A stretch of DNA of 64,000 bases from Limanda limanda (Eukaryota; Chordata; Actinopteri; Pleuronectiformes; Pleuronectidae): positions 1 to 64,000 of the forward strand of contig NW_026870485.1 in NCBI RefSeq assembly GCF_963576545.1, in the 5' to 3' direction. The notes beneath the pieces were generated by a model. It did not search any database, was not told where the DNA came from, and saw only the letters and a program-made list of their open reading frames with translations. The position numbers were made by a program, and so were the translations under genes. Below, in pieces: positions 8,871 through 23,297 of the stretch. Every line of letters begins with the position of its first letter. Position 1 is the stretch's first letter.

Positions 8871-11800
8871 TGGAGCTGATATGTGATGAAAAAGTCAAAA
8901 TGTTAACCATTGCTTCCAAAAAAGGCTTATCTCCCCGTTTCCAGCTGTTTAGTGACATTTGGGATGATGTGTGATGAAAAATTCAAGAATTTAACCATTT
9001 CTTCCAAAAAAGGCTTATCTCCCTGTTTCCAGCGCTTTTCTGACACTTGGGCTGACATGTGATGAAAAAGTCAGAAATCTTAATCAATGCTTCCAAAAAA
9101 AGCTTATCTCCCCGTTTCCAGCTGTTTAGTGACATTTGGGATGATGTGTGATGAAAAATTCAAGAATATAACCTTTTCTTCCAAAAAAAGGCAGATCTCC
9201 CTGTTTCCAGCGCTTTTCTGACACTTAGGCTGACATGTGATGAAAAAGTCAGAAATCTTAATCAATGCTTCCAAAAAAGGCTTATCTTCCCGTTTCCAGC
9301 TGTTTAGTGACATTTGGGATGATGTGTGATGAAAAATTCAAGAATTTAACCATTTCTTCCAAAAAAGGCTTATCTCCCTGTTTCCAGCGCTTTTCTGACA
9401 CTTGGGCTGACATGTGATGAAAAAGTCAGAAATCTTAATCAATGCTTCCAAAAAAGGCTTATCTCCCCGTTTCCAGCTGTTTAGTGACATTTGGGATGAT
9501 GTGTGATGAAAAATTCAAGAATTTAGCCATTTCTTCCAAAAAAGGCTTATCTCCCTGTTTCCAGCGCTTTTCTGACACTTGGCTGACATGTGATGAAAAA
9601 GTCAGAAATCTTAATCAATGCTTCCAAAAAAGGCTTATCTCCCCGTTTCCAGCTGTTTAGTGACATTTGGGATGATGTGTGATGAAAAATTCAAGAATTT
9701 AACCATTTCTTCCAAAATAAGGCAGATCTCCCTGTTTCCAGCGCTTTTCTGACACTGGAGCTGATATGTGATGAAAAAGTCAAAATGTTAACCATTGCTT
9801 CCAAAAAAGGCTTATCTTCCCGTTTCCAGCTGTTTAGTGACATTTGGGATGATGTGTGATGAAAAATTCAAGAATTTAACCATTTCTTCCAAAAAAGGCT
9901 TATCTCCCTGTTTCCAGCGCTTTTCTGACACTTGGGCTGACGTGATGAAAAAGTCAGAAATCTTAATCAATGCTTCCAAAAAAGGCTTATCTCCCCGTTT
10001 TTAGCTGTTTAGTGACATTTGGGATGATGTGTGATGAAAAATTCAAGAATATAACCTTTTCTTCCAAAAAAAGGCAGATCTCCCTGTTTCCAGCGCTTTT
10101 TTGACACTTGGGCTGACATGTGATGAAAAAGTCAGAAATCTTAATCAATGCTTCCAAAAAAGGCTTATCTCCCCGTTTCCAGCTGTTTAGTGACATTTGG
10201 GATGATGTGTGATGAAAAATACAAGAATTTAACCTTTTCTTCCAAAAAAAGGCAGATCTCCCTGTTTCCAGCGCTTTTCTGACACTTAGGCTGACATGTG
10301 ATGAAAAAGTCAGAAATCTTAATCAATGCTTCCAAAAAAGGCTTATCTTCCCGTTTCCAGCTGTTTAGTGACATTTGGGATGATGTGTGATGAAAATTTC
10401 AAGAATTTAACCATTTCTTCCAAAAAAGGCTTATCTCCCTGTTTCCAGCGCTTTTCTGACACTTGGGCTGACATGTGATGAAAAATTCAGAAATCTTAAT
10501 CAATGCTTCCAAAAAAGGCTTATCTCCCCGTTTCCAGCTGTTTAGTGACATTTGGGATGATGTGTGATGAAAAATTCAAGAATATAACCTTTTCTTCCAA
10601 AAAAAGGCAGATCTCCCTGTTTCCAGCGCTTTTCTGACACTTAGGCTGACATGTGATGAAAAAGTCAGAAATCTTAATCAATGCTTCCAAAAAAGGCTTA
10701 TCTTCCCGTTTCCAGCTGTTTAGTGACATTTGGGATGATGTGTGATGAAAAATTCAAGAATATAACCTTTTCTTCCAAAAAAAGGCAGATCTCCCTGTTT
10801 CCAGCGCTTTTCTGACACTTAGGCTGACATGTGATGAAAAAGTCAGAAATCTTAATCAATGCTTCCAAAAAAGGCTTATCTCCCCGTTTCCAGCTGTTTA
10901 GTGACATTTGGGATGATGTGTGATGAAAAATTCAAGAATTTAACCTTTTCTTCCAAAAAAAGGCAGATCTCCCTGTTTCCAGCGCTTTTCTGACACTGGA
11001 GCTGATATGTGATGAAAAAGTCAAAATGTTAACCATTGCTTCCAAAAAAGGCTTATCTCCCCGTTTCCAGCTGTTTAGTGACATTTGGGATGATGTGTGA
11101 TGAAAAATTCAAGAATTTAACCATTTCTTCCAAAAAAGGCTTATCTCCCTGTTTCCAGCGCTTTTCTGACACTTGGGCTGACATGTGATGAAAAAGTCAG
11201 AAATCTTAATCAATGCTTCCAAAAAAGGCTTATCTCCCCGTTTCCAGCTGTTTAGTGACATTTGGGATGATGTGTGATGAAAAATTCAAGAATATAACCT
11301 TTTCTTCCAAAAAAAGGCAGATCTCCCTGTTTCCAGCGCTTTTTTGACACTTGGGCTGACATGTGATGAAAAAGTCAGAAATCTTAATCAATGCTTCCAA
11401 AAAAGGCTTATCTCCCCGTTTCCAGCTGTTTAGTGACATTTGGGATGATGAGTGATGAAAAAATTCAAGAATTTAACCATTTCTTCCAAAAAAGGCTTAT
11501 CTCCCTGTTTCCAGCGCTTTTCTGACACTTGGGCTGACATGTGATGAAAAAGTCAGAAATCTTAATCAATGCTTCCAAAAAAGGCTTATCTCCCCGTTTC
11601 CAGCTGTTTAGTGACATTTGGGATGATGTGTGATGAAAAATTCAAGAATATAACCTTTTCTTCCAAAAAAAGGCAGATCTCCCTGTTTCCAGCGCTTTTT
11701 TGACACTTGGGCTGACATGTGATGAAAAAGTCAGAAATCTTAATCAATGCTTCCAAAAAAGGCTTATCTCCCCGTTTCCAGCTGTTTAGTGACATTTGGG

Positions 11801-14800
11801 ATGATGTGTGATGAAAAATACAAGAATTTAACCTTTTCTTCCAAAAAAAGGCAGATCTCCCTGTTTCCAGCGCTTTTCTGACACTTAGGCTGACATGTGA
11901 TGAAAAAGTCAGAAATCTTAATCAATGCTTCCAAAAAAGGCTTATCTCCCCGTTTCCAGCTGTTTAGTGACATTTGGGATGATGTGTGATGAAAAATTCA
12001 AGAATTTAACCTTTTCTTCCAAAAAAAGGCAGATCTCCCTGTTTCCAGCGCTTTTCTGACACTGGAGCTGATATGTGATGAAAAAGTCAAAATGTTAACC
12101 ATTGCTTCCAAAAAAGGCTTATCTCCCCGTTTCCAGCTGTTTAGTGACATTTGGGATGATGTGTGATGAAAAATTCAAGAATTTAACCATTTCTTCCAAA
12201 AAAGGCTTATCTCCCTGTTTCCAGCGCTTTTCTGACACTTGGGCTGACATGTGATGAAAAAGTCAGAAATCTTAATCAATGCTTCCAAAAAAGGCTTATC
12301 TCCCCGTTTCCAGCTGTTTAGTGACATTTGGGATGATGTGTGATGAAAAATTCAAGAATATAACCTTTTCTTCCAAAAAAAGGCAGATCTCCCTGTTTCC
12401 AGCGCTTTTTTGACACTTGGGCTGACATGTGATGAAAAAGTCAGAAATCTTAATCAATGCTTCCAAAAAAGGCTTATCTCCCCGTTTCCAGCTGTTTAGT
12501 GACATTTGGGATGATGAGTGATGAAAAATTCAAGAATTTAACCATTTCTTCCAAAAAAGGCTTATCTCCCTGTTTCCAGCGCTTTTCTGACACTTGGGCT
12601 GACATGTGATGAAAAAGTCAGAAATCTTAATCAATGCTTCCAAAAAAGGCTTATCTCCCCGTTTCCAGCTGTTTAGTGACATTTGGGATGATGTGTGATG
12701 AAAAATTCAAGAATATAACCTTTTCTTCCAAAAAAAGGCAGATCTCCCTGTTTCCAGCGCTTTATTGACACTTGGGCTGACATGTGATGAAAAAGTCAGA
12801 AATCTTAATCAATGCTTCCAAAAAAGGCTTATCTCCCCGTTTCCAGCTGTTTAGTGACATTTGGGATGATGTGTGATGAAAAATTCAAGAATATAACCTT
12901 TTCTTCCAAAAAAAGGCAGATCTCCCTGTTTCCAGCGCTTTTCTGACACTTAGGCTGACATGTGATGAAAAAGTCAGAAATCTTAATCAATGCTTCCAAA
13001 AAAGGCTTATCTCCCCGTTTCCAGCTGTTTAGTGACATTTGGGATGATGTGTGATGAAAAATTCAAGAATTTAACCTTTTCTTCCAAAAAAAGGCAGATC
13101 TCCCTGTTTCCAGCGCTTTTCTGACACTGGAGCTGATATGTGATGAAAAAGTCAAAATGTTAACCATTGCTTCCAAAAAAGGCTTATCTCCCCGTTTCCA
13201 GCTGTTTATTGACATTTGGGATGATGTGTGATGAAAAATTCAAGAATTTAACCATTTCTTCCAAAAAAGGCTTATCTCCCTGTTTCCAGCGCTTTTCTGA
13301 CACTTGGGCTGACATGTGATGAAAAAGTCAGAAATCTTAATCAATGCTTCCAAAAAAGGCTTATCTCCCCGTTTCCAGCTGTTTAGTGACATTTGGGATG
13401 ATGTGTGATGAAAAATTCAAGAATATAACCTTTTCTTCCAAAAAAAGGCAGATCTCCCTGTTTCCAGCGCTTTTTTGACACTTGGGCTGACATGTGATGA
13501 AAAAGTCAGAAATCTTAATCAATGCTTCCAAAAAAGGCTTATCTCCCCGTTTCCAGCTGTTTAGTGACATTTGGGATGATGAGTGATGAAAAATTCAAGA
13601 ATTTAACCATTTCTTCCAAAAAAGGCTTATCTCCCTGTTTCCAGCGCTTTTCTGACACTTGGGCTGACATGTGATGAAAAAGTCAGAAATCTTAATCAAT
13701 GCTTCCAAAAAAGGCTTATCTCCCCGTTTCCAGCTGTTTAGTGACATTTGGGATGATGTGTGATGAAAAATTCAAGAATTTAACCTTTTCTTCCAAAAAA
13801 AGGCATATCTCCCTGTTTCCAGCGCTTTTCTGACACTGGAGCTGATATGTGATGAAAAAGTCAAAATGTTAACCATTGCTTCCAAAAAAGGCTTATCTCC
13901 CCGTTTCCAGCTGTTTAGTGACATTTGGGATGATGTGTGATGAAAAATACAAGAATTTAACCATTTCTTCCAAAAAAGGCTTATCTCCCTGTTTCCAGCG
14001 CTTTTCTGACACTTGGGCTGACGTGATGAAAAAGTCAGAAATCTTAATCAATGCTTCCAAAAAAGGCTTATCTCCCCGTTTCCAGCTGTTTAGTGACATT
14101 TGGGATGATGTGTGATGAAAAATTCAAGAATATAACCTTTTCTTCCAAAAAAAGGCAGATCTCCCTGTTTCCAGCGCTTTTTTGACACTTGGGCTGACAT
14201 GTGATGAAAAAGTCAGAAATCTTAATCAATGCTTCCAAAAAAGGCTTATCTCCCCGTTTCCAGCTGTTTAGTGACATTTGGGATGATGTGTGATGAAAAA
14301 TTCAAGAATTTAACCTTTTCTTCCAAAAAAAAGGCAGATCTCCCTGTTTCCAGCGCTTTTCTGACACTGGAGCTGATATGTGATGAAAAAGTCAAAATGT
14401 TAACCATTGCTTCCAAAAAAGGCTTATCTCCCCGTTTCAAGCTGTTTAGTAACATTTGGGATGATGTGTGATAAAAAATTCAAGAATTTAACCATTTCTT
14501 CCAAAAAAGGCTTATCTCCCTGTTTCCAGCGCTTTTCTGACACTTGGGCTGACATGTGATGAAAAAGTCAGAAATCTTAATCAATGCTTCCAAAAAAGGC
14601 TTATCTCCCCGTTTCCAGCTGTTTAGTGACATTTGGGATGATGTGTGATGAAAAATTCAAGAATATAACCTTTTCTTCCAAAAAAAGGCAGATCTCCCTG
14701 TTTCCAGCGCTTTTTTGACACTTGGGCTGACATGTGATGAAAAAGTCAGAAATTTTAATCAATGCTTCCAAAAAAGGCTTATCTCCCCGTTTCCAGCTGT

Positions 14801-15963
14801 TTAGTGACATTTGGGATGATGTGTGATGAAAAATTCAAGAATTTAACCATTTCTTCCAAAAAAGGCTTATCTCCCTGTTTCCAGCGCTTTTCTGACACTT
14901 GGGCTGACATGTGATGAAAAAGTCAGAAATCTTAATCAATGCTTACAAAAAAAGCTTATCTCCCCGTTTCCAGCTGTTTAGTGACATTTGGGATGATGTG
15001 TGATGAAAAATTCAAGAATATAACCTTTTCTTCCAAAAAAAGGCAGATCTCCCTGTTTCCAGCGCTTTTCTGACACTTAGGCTGACATGTGATGAAAAAG
15101 TCAGAAATCTTAATCAATGCTTCCAAAAAAGGCTTATCTCCCCGTTTCCAGCTGTTTAGTGACATTTGGGATGATGTGTGATGAAAAATTCAAGAATATA
15201 ACCTTTTCTTCCAAAAAAAGGCAGATCTCCCTGTTTCCAGCGCTTTTTTGACACTTGGGCTGACATGTGATGAAAAAGTCAGAAATCTTAATCAATGCTT
15301 CCAAAAAAGGCTTATCTCCCCGTTTCCAGCTGTTTAGTGACATTTGGGATGATGTGTGATGAAAAATTCAAGAATTTAACCATTTCTTCCAAAAAAGGCT
15401 TATCTCCCTGTTTCCAGCGCTTTTCTGACACTTGGGCTGACGTGATGAAAAAGTCAGAAATCTTAATCAATGCTTCCAAAAAAGGCTTATCTCCCCGTTT
15501 CCAGCTGTTTAGTGACATTTGGGATGATGTGTGATGAAAAATTCAAGAATATAACCTTTTCTTCCAAAAAAAGGCAGATCTCCCTGTTTCCAGCGCTTTT
15601 TTGACACTTGGGCTGACATGTGATGAAAAAGTCAGAAATCTTAATCAATGCTTCCAAAAAAGGCTTATCTCCCCGTTTCCAGCTGTTTAGTGACATTTGG
15701 GATGATGTGTGATGAAAAATACAAGAATTTAACCTTTTCTTCCAAAAAAAGGCAGATCTCCCTGTTTCCAGCGCTTTTCTGACACTTAGGCTGACATGTG
15801 ATGAAAAAGTCAGAAATCTTAATCAATGCTTCCAAAAAAGGCTTATCTTCCCGTTTCCAGCTGTTTAGTGACATTTGGGATGATGTGTGATGAAAAATTC
15901 AAGAATATAACCTTTTCTTCCAAAAAAAGGCAGATCTCCCTGTTTCCAGCGCTTTTCTGACAC
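8871..15963. repeat. Mosaic of ~4.5 kb-class fragments
   Basis: This stretch has no simple second-order period but contains recognisable pieces of the preceding repeat. The block 9987-11439 matches 5114-6566 at offset 4873. The block 13128-14277 matches 6124-7273 at offset 7004, with the same A6, B* and deleted-B order. The block starting 14368 resembles that starting 8162 at offset 6206. B* intervals are 885, 1241, 1066, 1065, 709, 531 and 1596 bp. The changes of offset mark old recombination junctions between higher-order copies. Confidence 0.75.
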
Positions 15964-18270
15964 TGGAGCTGATATGTGATGAAAAAGTCAAAATGTTAAC
16001 CATTGCTTCCAAAAAAGGCTTATCTCCCCGTTTCCAGCTGTTTAGTGACATTTGGGATGATGTGTGATGAAAAATTCAAGAATTTAACCATTTCTTCCAA
16101 AAAAGGCTTATCTCCCTGTTTCCAGCGCTTTTCTGACACTTGGGCTGACATGTGATGAAAAAGTCAGAAATCTTAATCAATGCTTCCAAAAAAGGCTTAT
16201 CTCCCCGTTTCCAGCTGTTTAGTGACATTTGGGATGATGTGTGATGAAAAATTCAAGAATATAACCTTTTCTTCCAAAAAAAGGCAGATCTCCCTGTTTC
16301 CAGCGCTTTTTTGACACTTGGGCTGACATGTGATGAAAAAGTCAGAAATCTTAATCAATGCTTCCAAAAAAGGCTTATCTCCCCGTTTCCAGCTGTTTAG
16401 TGACATTTGGGATGATGAGTGATGAAAAATTCAAGAATTTAACCATTTCTTCCAAAAAAGGCTTATCTCCCTGTTTCCAGCGCTTTTCTGACACTTGGGC
16501 TGACATGTGATGAAAAAGTCAGAAATCTTAATCAATGCTTCCAAAAAAGGCTTATCTCCCCGTTTCCAGCTGTTTAGTGACATTTGGGATGATGTGTGAT
16601 GAAAAATTCAAGAATATAACCTTTTCTTCCAAAAAAAGGCAGATCTCCCTGTTTCCAGCGCTTTTTTGACACTTGGGCTGACATGTGATGAAAAAGTCAG
16701 AAATCTTAATCAATGCTTCCAAAAAAGGCTTATCTCCCCGTTTCCAGCTGTTTAGTGACATTTGGGATGATGTGTGATGAAAAATACAAGAATTTAACCT
16801 TTTCTTCCAAAAAAAGGCAGATCTCCCTGTTTCCAGCGCTTTTCTGACACTTAGGCTGACATGTGATGAAAAAGTCAGAAATGTTAATCAATGCTTCCAA
16901 AAAAGGCTTATCTTCCCGTTTCCAGCTGTTTAGTGACATTTGGGATGATGTGTGATGAAAAATTCAAGAATATAACCTTTTCTTCCAAAAAAAGGCAGAT
17001 CTCCCTGTTTCCAGCGCTTTTCTGACACTTAGGCTGACATGTGATGAAAAAGTCAGAAATCTTAATCAATGCTTCCAAAAAAGGCTTATCTCCCCGTTTC
17101 CAGCTGTTTAGTGACATTTGGGATGATGTGTGATGAAAAATTCAAGAATTTAACCTTTTCTTCCAAAAAAAGGCAGATCTCCCTGTTTCCAGCGCTTTTC
17201 TGACACTGGAGCTGATATGTGATGAAAAAGTCAAAATGTTAACCATTGCTTCCAAAAAAGGCTTATCTCCCCGTTTCCAGCTGTTTAGTGACATTTGGGA
17301 TGATGTGTGATGAAAAATTCAAGAATTTAACCATTTCTTCCAAAAAAGGCTTATCTCCCTGTTTCCAGCGCTTTTTTGACACTTGGGCTGACATGTGATG
17401 AAAAAGTCAGAAATCTTAATCAATGCTTCCAAAAAAGGCTTATCTCCCCGTTTCCAGCTGTTTAGTGACATTTGGGATGATGAGTGATGAAAAATTCAAG
17501 AATTTAACCATTTCTTCCAAAAAAGGCTTATCTCCCTGTTTCCAGCGCTTTTCTGACACTTGGGCTGACATGTGATGAAAAAGTCAGAAATCTTAATCAA
17601 TGCTTCCAAAAAAAGCTTATCTCCCCGTTTCCAGCTGTTTAGTGACATTTGGGATGATGTGTGATGAAAAATTCAAGAATATAACCTTTTCTTCCAAAAA
17701 AAGGCAGATCTCCCTGTTTCCAGCGCTTTTCTGACACTTAGGCTGACATGTGATGAAAAAGTCAGAAATCTTAATCAATGCTTCCAAAAAAGGCTTATCT
17801 TCCCGTTTCCAGCTGTTTAGTGACATTTGGGAAGATGTGTGATGAAAAATTCAAGAATTTAACCATTTCTTCCAAAAAAGGCTTATCTCCCTGTTTCCAG
17901 CGCTTTTCTGACACTTGGGCTGACATGTGATGAAAAAGTCAGAAATCTTAATCAATGCTTCCAAAAAAGGCTTATCTCCCCGTTTCCAGCTGTTTAGTGA
18001 CATTTGGGATGATGTGTGATGAAAAATACAAGAATTTAACCTTTTCTTCCAAAAAAAGGCAGATCTCCCTGTTTCCAGCGCTTTTCTGACACTTAGGCTG
18101 ACATGTGATGAAAAAGTCAGAAATCTTAATCAATGCTTCCAAAAAAGGCTTATCTCCCCGTTTCCAGCTGTTTAGTGACATTTGGGATGATGTGTGATGA
18201 AAAATTCAAGAATATAACCTTTTCTTCCAAAAAAAGGCAGATCTCCCTGTTTCCAGCGCTTTTCTGACAC
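15964..18270. repeat. 2307-bp higher-order repeat, copy 1 (13 dimers)
   Basis: B* units at 15964 and 17207 are repeated at 18271 and 19514, both exactly 2307 bp later. Dimers at 16197, 16552, 16730 and 16908 reappear at 18504, 18859, 19037 and 19215. A rare gaaatgttaatc B variant (near 16881 and 19188) marks both. After 17207 this copy lacks one dimer present in copy 2, so the offset becomes 2485; the gggaagatg variant near 17830 and 20315 shows this. Confidence 0.87.
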
Positions 18271-20754
18271 TGGAGCTGATATGTGATGAAAAAGTCAAAA
18301 TGTTAACCATTGCTTCCAAAAAAGGCTTATCTCCCCGTTTCCAGCTGTTTAGTGACATTTGGGATGATGTGTGATGAAAAATTCAAGAATTTAACCATTT
18401 CTTCCAAAAAAGGCTTATCTCCCTGTTTCCAGCGCTTTTCTGACACTTGGGCTGACATGTGATGAAAAAGTCAGAAATCTTAATCAATGCTTCCAAAAAA
18501 GGCTTATCTCCCCGTTTCCAGCTGTTTAGTGACATTTGGGATGATGTGTGATGAAAAATTCAAGAATATAACCTTTTCTTCCAAAAAAAGGCAGATCTCC
18601 CTGTTTCCAGCGCTTTTTTGACACTTGGGCTGACATGTGATGAAAAAGTCAGAAATCTTAATCAATGCTTCCAAAAAAGGCTTATCTCCCCGTTTCCAGC
18701 TGTTTAGTGACATTTGGGATGATGAGTGATGAAAAATTCAAGAATTTAACCATTTCTTCCAAAAAAGGCTTATCTCCCTGTTTCCAGCGCTTTTCTGACA
18801 CTTGGGCTGACATGTGATGAAAAAGTCAGAAATCTTAATCAATGCTTCCAAAAAAGGCTTATCTCCCCGTTTCCAGCTGTTTAGTGACATTTGGGATGAT
18901 GTGTGATGAAAAATTCAAGAATATAACCTTTTCTTCCAAAAAAAGGCAGATCTCCCTGTTTCCAGCGCTTTTTTGACACTTGGGCTGACATGTGATGAAA
19001 AAGTCAGAAATCTTAATCAATGCTTCCAAAAAAGGCTTATCTCCCCGTTTCCAGCTGTTTAGTGACATTTGGGATGATGTGTGATGAAAAATACAAGAAT
19101 TTAACCTTTTCTTCCAAAAAAAGGCAGATCTCCCTGTTTCCAGCGCTTTTCTGACACTTAGGCTGACATGTGATGAAAAAGTCAGAAATGTTAATCAATG
19201 CTTCCAAAAAAGGCTTATCTTCCCGTTTCCAGCTGTTTAGTGACATTTGGGATGATGTGTGATGAAAAATTCAAGAATATAACCTTTTCTTCCAAAAAAA
19301 GGCAGATCTCCCTGTTTCCAGCGCTTTTCTGACACTTAGGCTGACATGTGATGAAAAAGTCAGAAATCTTAATCAATGCTTCCAAAAAAGGCTTATCTCC
19401 CCGTTTCCAGCTGTTTAGTGACATTTGGGATGATGTGTGATGAAAAATTCAAGAATTTAACCTTTTCTTCCAAAAAAAGGCAGATCTCCCTGTTTCCAGC
19501 GCTTTTCTGACACTGGAGCTGATATGTGATGAAAAAGTCAAAATGTTAACCATTGCTTCCAAAAAAGGCTTATCTCCCCGTTTCCAGCTGTTTAGTGACA
19601 TTTGGGATGATGTGTGATGAAAAATTCAAGAATTTAACCATTTCTTCCAAAAAAGGCTTATCTCCCTGTTTCCAGCGCTTTTCTGACACTTGGGCTGACA
19701 TGTGATGAAAAAGTCAGAAATCTTAATCAATGCTTCCAAAAAAGGCTTATCTCCCCGTTTCCAGCTGTTTAGTGACATTTGGGATGATGTGTGATGAAAA
19801 ATTCAAGAATATAACCTTTTCTTCCAAAAAAAGGCAGATCTCCCTGTTTCCAGCGCTTTTTTGACACTTGGGCTGACATGTGATGAAAAAGTCAGAAATC
19901 TTAATCAATGCTTCCAAAAAAGGCTTATCTCCCCGTTTCCAGCTGTTTAGTGACATTTGGGATGATGAGTGATGAAAAATTCAAGAATTTAACCATTTCT
20001 TCCAAAAAAGGCTTATCTCCCTGTTTCCAGCGCTTTTCTGACACTTGGGCTGACATGTGATGAAAAAGTCAGAAATCTTAATCAATGCTTCCAAAAAAAG
20101 CTTATCTCCCCGTTTCCAGCTGTTTAGTGACATTTGGGATGATGTGTGATGAAAAATTCAAGAATATAACCTTTTCTTCCAAAAAAAGGCAGATCTCCCT
20201 GTTTCCAGCGCTTTTCTGACACTTAGGCTGACATGTGATGAAAAAGTCAGAAATCTTAATCAATGCTTCCAAAAAAGGCTTATCTTCCCGTTTCCAGCTG
20301 TTTAGTGACATTTGGGAAGATGTGTGATGAAAAATTCAAGAATTTAACCATTTCTTCCAAAAAAGGCTTATCTCCCTGTTTCCAGCGCTTTTCTGACACT
20401 TGGGCTGACATGTGATGAAAAAGTCAGAAATCTTAATCAATGCTTCCAAAAAAGGCTTATCTCCCCGTTTCCAGCTGTTTAGTGACATTTGGGATGATGA
20501 GTGATGAAAAATTCAAGAATTTAACCATTTCTTCCAAAAAAGGCTTATCTCCCTGTTTCCAGCGCTTTTCTGACACTTGGGCTGACATGTGATGAAAAAG
20601 TCAGAAATCTTAATCAATGCTTCCAAACAAGGCTTATCTCCCCGTTTCCAGCTGTTTAGTGACATTTGGGATGATGTGTGATGAAAAATTCAAGAATTTA
20701 ACCATTTCTTCCAAAATAAGGCAGATCTCCCTGTTTCCAGCGCTTTTCTGACAC
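18271..20754. repeat. 2.3-2.5 kb higher-order repeat, copy 2
   Basis: This is the second copy of the block starting at 15964, one dimer longer in its distal part. Its first part is also the start of a larger 4794-bp repeat, because the run 18504-19424 recurs at 23298-24218 and again at 30044-30964. It contains a HindIII-bearing B unit at 20098, matching 17613 in copy 1. Confidence 0.85.
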
Positions 20755-23297
20755 TGGAGCTGATATGTGATGAAAAAGTCAAAATGTTAACCATTGCTTC
20801 CAAAAAAGGCTTATCTCCTCGTTTCCAGCTGTTTAGTGACATTTGGGATGATGTGTGATGAAAAATTCAAGAATTTAACCATTTCTTCCAAAAAAGGCTT
20901 ATCTCCCTGTTTCCAGCGCTTTTCTGACACTTGGGCTGACATGTGATGAAAAAGTCAGAAATCTTAATCAATGCTTCCAAAAAAGGCTTATCTCCCCGTT
21001 TCCAGCTGTTTAGTGACATTTGGGATGATGTGTGATGAAAAATTCAAGAATTTAACCTTTTCTTCCAAAAAAAGGCAGATCTCCCTGTTTCCAGCGCTTT
21101 TTTGACACTTGGGCTGACATGTGATGAAAAAGTCAGAAATCTTAATCTATGCTTCCAAAAAAGGGGCATATCTCCCCGTTTCCAGCTGTTTAGTGACATT
21201 TGGGATGATGAGTGATGAAAAATTCAAGAATTTAACCATTTCTTCCAAAAAAGGCTTATCTCCCTGTTTCCAGCGCTTTTCTGACACTTGGGCTGACATG
21301 TGATGAAAAAGTCAGAAATCTTAATCAATGCTTCCAAAAAAGGCTTATCTCCCCGTTTCCAGCTGTTTAGTGACATTTGGGATGATGTGTGATGAAAAAT
21401 TCAAGAATTTAACCTTTTCTTCCAAAAAAAGGCAGATCTCCCTGTTTCCAGCGCTTTTCTGACACTGGAGCTGATATGTGATGAAAAAGTCAAAATGTTA
21501 ACCATTGCTTCCAAAAAAGGCTTATCTCCCCGTTTCCAGCTGTTTAGTAACATTTGGGATGATGTGTGATAAAAAATTCAAGAATTTAACCATTTCTTCC
21601 AAAAAAGGCTTATCTCCCTGTTTCCAGCGCTTTTCTGACACTTGGGCTGACATGTGATGAAAAAGTCAGAAATCTTAATCAATGCTTCCAAAAAAGGCTT
21701 ATCTCCCCGTTTCCAGCTGTTTAGTGACATTTGGGATGATGTGTGATGAAAAATTCAAGAATATAACCTTTTCTTCCAAAAAAAGGCAGATCTCCCTGTT
21801 TCCAGCGCTTTTTTGACACTTGGGCTGACATGTGATGAAAAAGTCAGAAAATTTAATCAATGCTTCCAAAAAAGGCTTATCTCCCCGTTTCCAGCTGTTT
21901 AGTGACATTTGGGATGATGAGTGATGAAAAATTCAAGAATTTAACCATTTCTTCCAAAAAAGGCTTATCTCCCTGTTTCCAGCGCTTTTCTGACACTTGG
22001 GCTGACATGTGATGAAAAAGTCAGAAATCTTAATCAATGCTTCCAAAAAAGGCTTATCTCCCCGTTTCCAGCTGTTTAGTGACATTTGGGATGATGTGTG
22101 ATGAAAAATTCAAGAATATAACCTTTTCTTCCAAAAAAAGGCAGATCTCCCTGTTTCCAGCGCTTTTTTGACACTTGGGCTGACATGTGATGAAAAAGTC
22201 AGAAATCTTAATCAATGCTTCCAAAAAAGGCTTATCTCCCCGTTTCCAGCTCGTTAGTGACATTTGGGATGATGTGTGATGAAAAATACAAGAATTTAAC
22301 CTTTTCTTCCAAAAAAAGGCAGATCTCCCTGTTTCCAGCGCTTTTCTGACACTTGGGCTGACATGTGATGAAAAATTCAGAAATCTTAATCAATGCTTCC
22401 AAAAAAGGCTTATCTCCCCGTTTCCAGCTGTTTAGTGACATTTGGGATGATGTGTGATGAAAAATTCAAGAATTTAACCATTTCTTCCAAAAAAGGCTTA
22501 TCTCCCTGTTTCCAGCGCTTTTCTGACACTTGGGCTGACATGTGATGAAAAAGTCAGAAATCTTAATCAATGCTTCCAAAAAAGGCTTATCTCCCCGTTT
22601 CCAGCTGTTTAGTGACATTTGGGATGATGTGTGATGAAAAATTCAAGAATTTAACCATTTCTTCCAAAATAAGGCAGATCTCCCTGTTTCCAGCGCTTTT
22701 CTGACACTGGAGCTGATATGTGATGAAAAAGTCAAAATGTTAACCATTGCTTCCAAAAAAGGCTTATCTCCTCGTTTCCAGCTGTTTAGTGACATTTGGG
22801 ATGATGTGTGATGAAAAATTCAAGAATTTAACCATTTCTTCCAAAAAAGGCTTATCTCCCTGTTTCCAGCGCTTTTCTGACACTTGGGCTGACATGTGAT
22901 GAAAAAGTCAGAAATCTTAATCAATGCTTCCAAAAAAGGCTTATCTCCCCGTTTCCAGCTGTTTAGTGACATTTGGGATGATGTGTGATGAAAAATTCAA
23001 GAATTTAACCTTTTCTTCCAAAAAAAGGCAGATCTCCCTGTTTCCAGCGCTTTTTTGACACTTGGGCTGACATGTGATGAAAAAGTCAGAAATCTTAATC
23101 TATGCTTCCAAAAAAGGGGCATATCTCCCCGTTTCCAGCTGTTTAGTGACATTTGGGATGATGAGTGATGAAAAATTCAAGAATTTAACCATTTCTTCCA
23201 AAAAAGGCTTATCTCCCTGTTTCCAGCGCTTTTCTGACACTTGGGCTGACATGTGATGAAAAAGTCAGAAATCTTAATCAATGCTTCCAAAAAAGGC
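18504..23297. repeat. 4794-bp higher-order repeat, copy 1 (27 dimers)
   Basis: Dimers at 18504, 18859, 19037, 21699, 22054, 22232, 23074 and 23298 each recur 4794 bp downstream (23298, 23653, 23831, 26493, 26848, 27026, 27868 and 28092). In the middle the offset falls to 4618, which means the second copy lost one dimer, and then returns to 4794. This repeat overlaps the 2307-bp repeat, so the two duplications happened at different times. Confidence 0.85.
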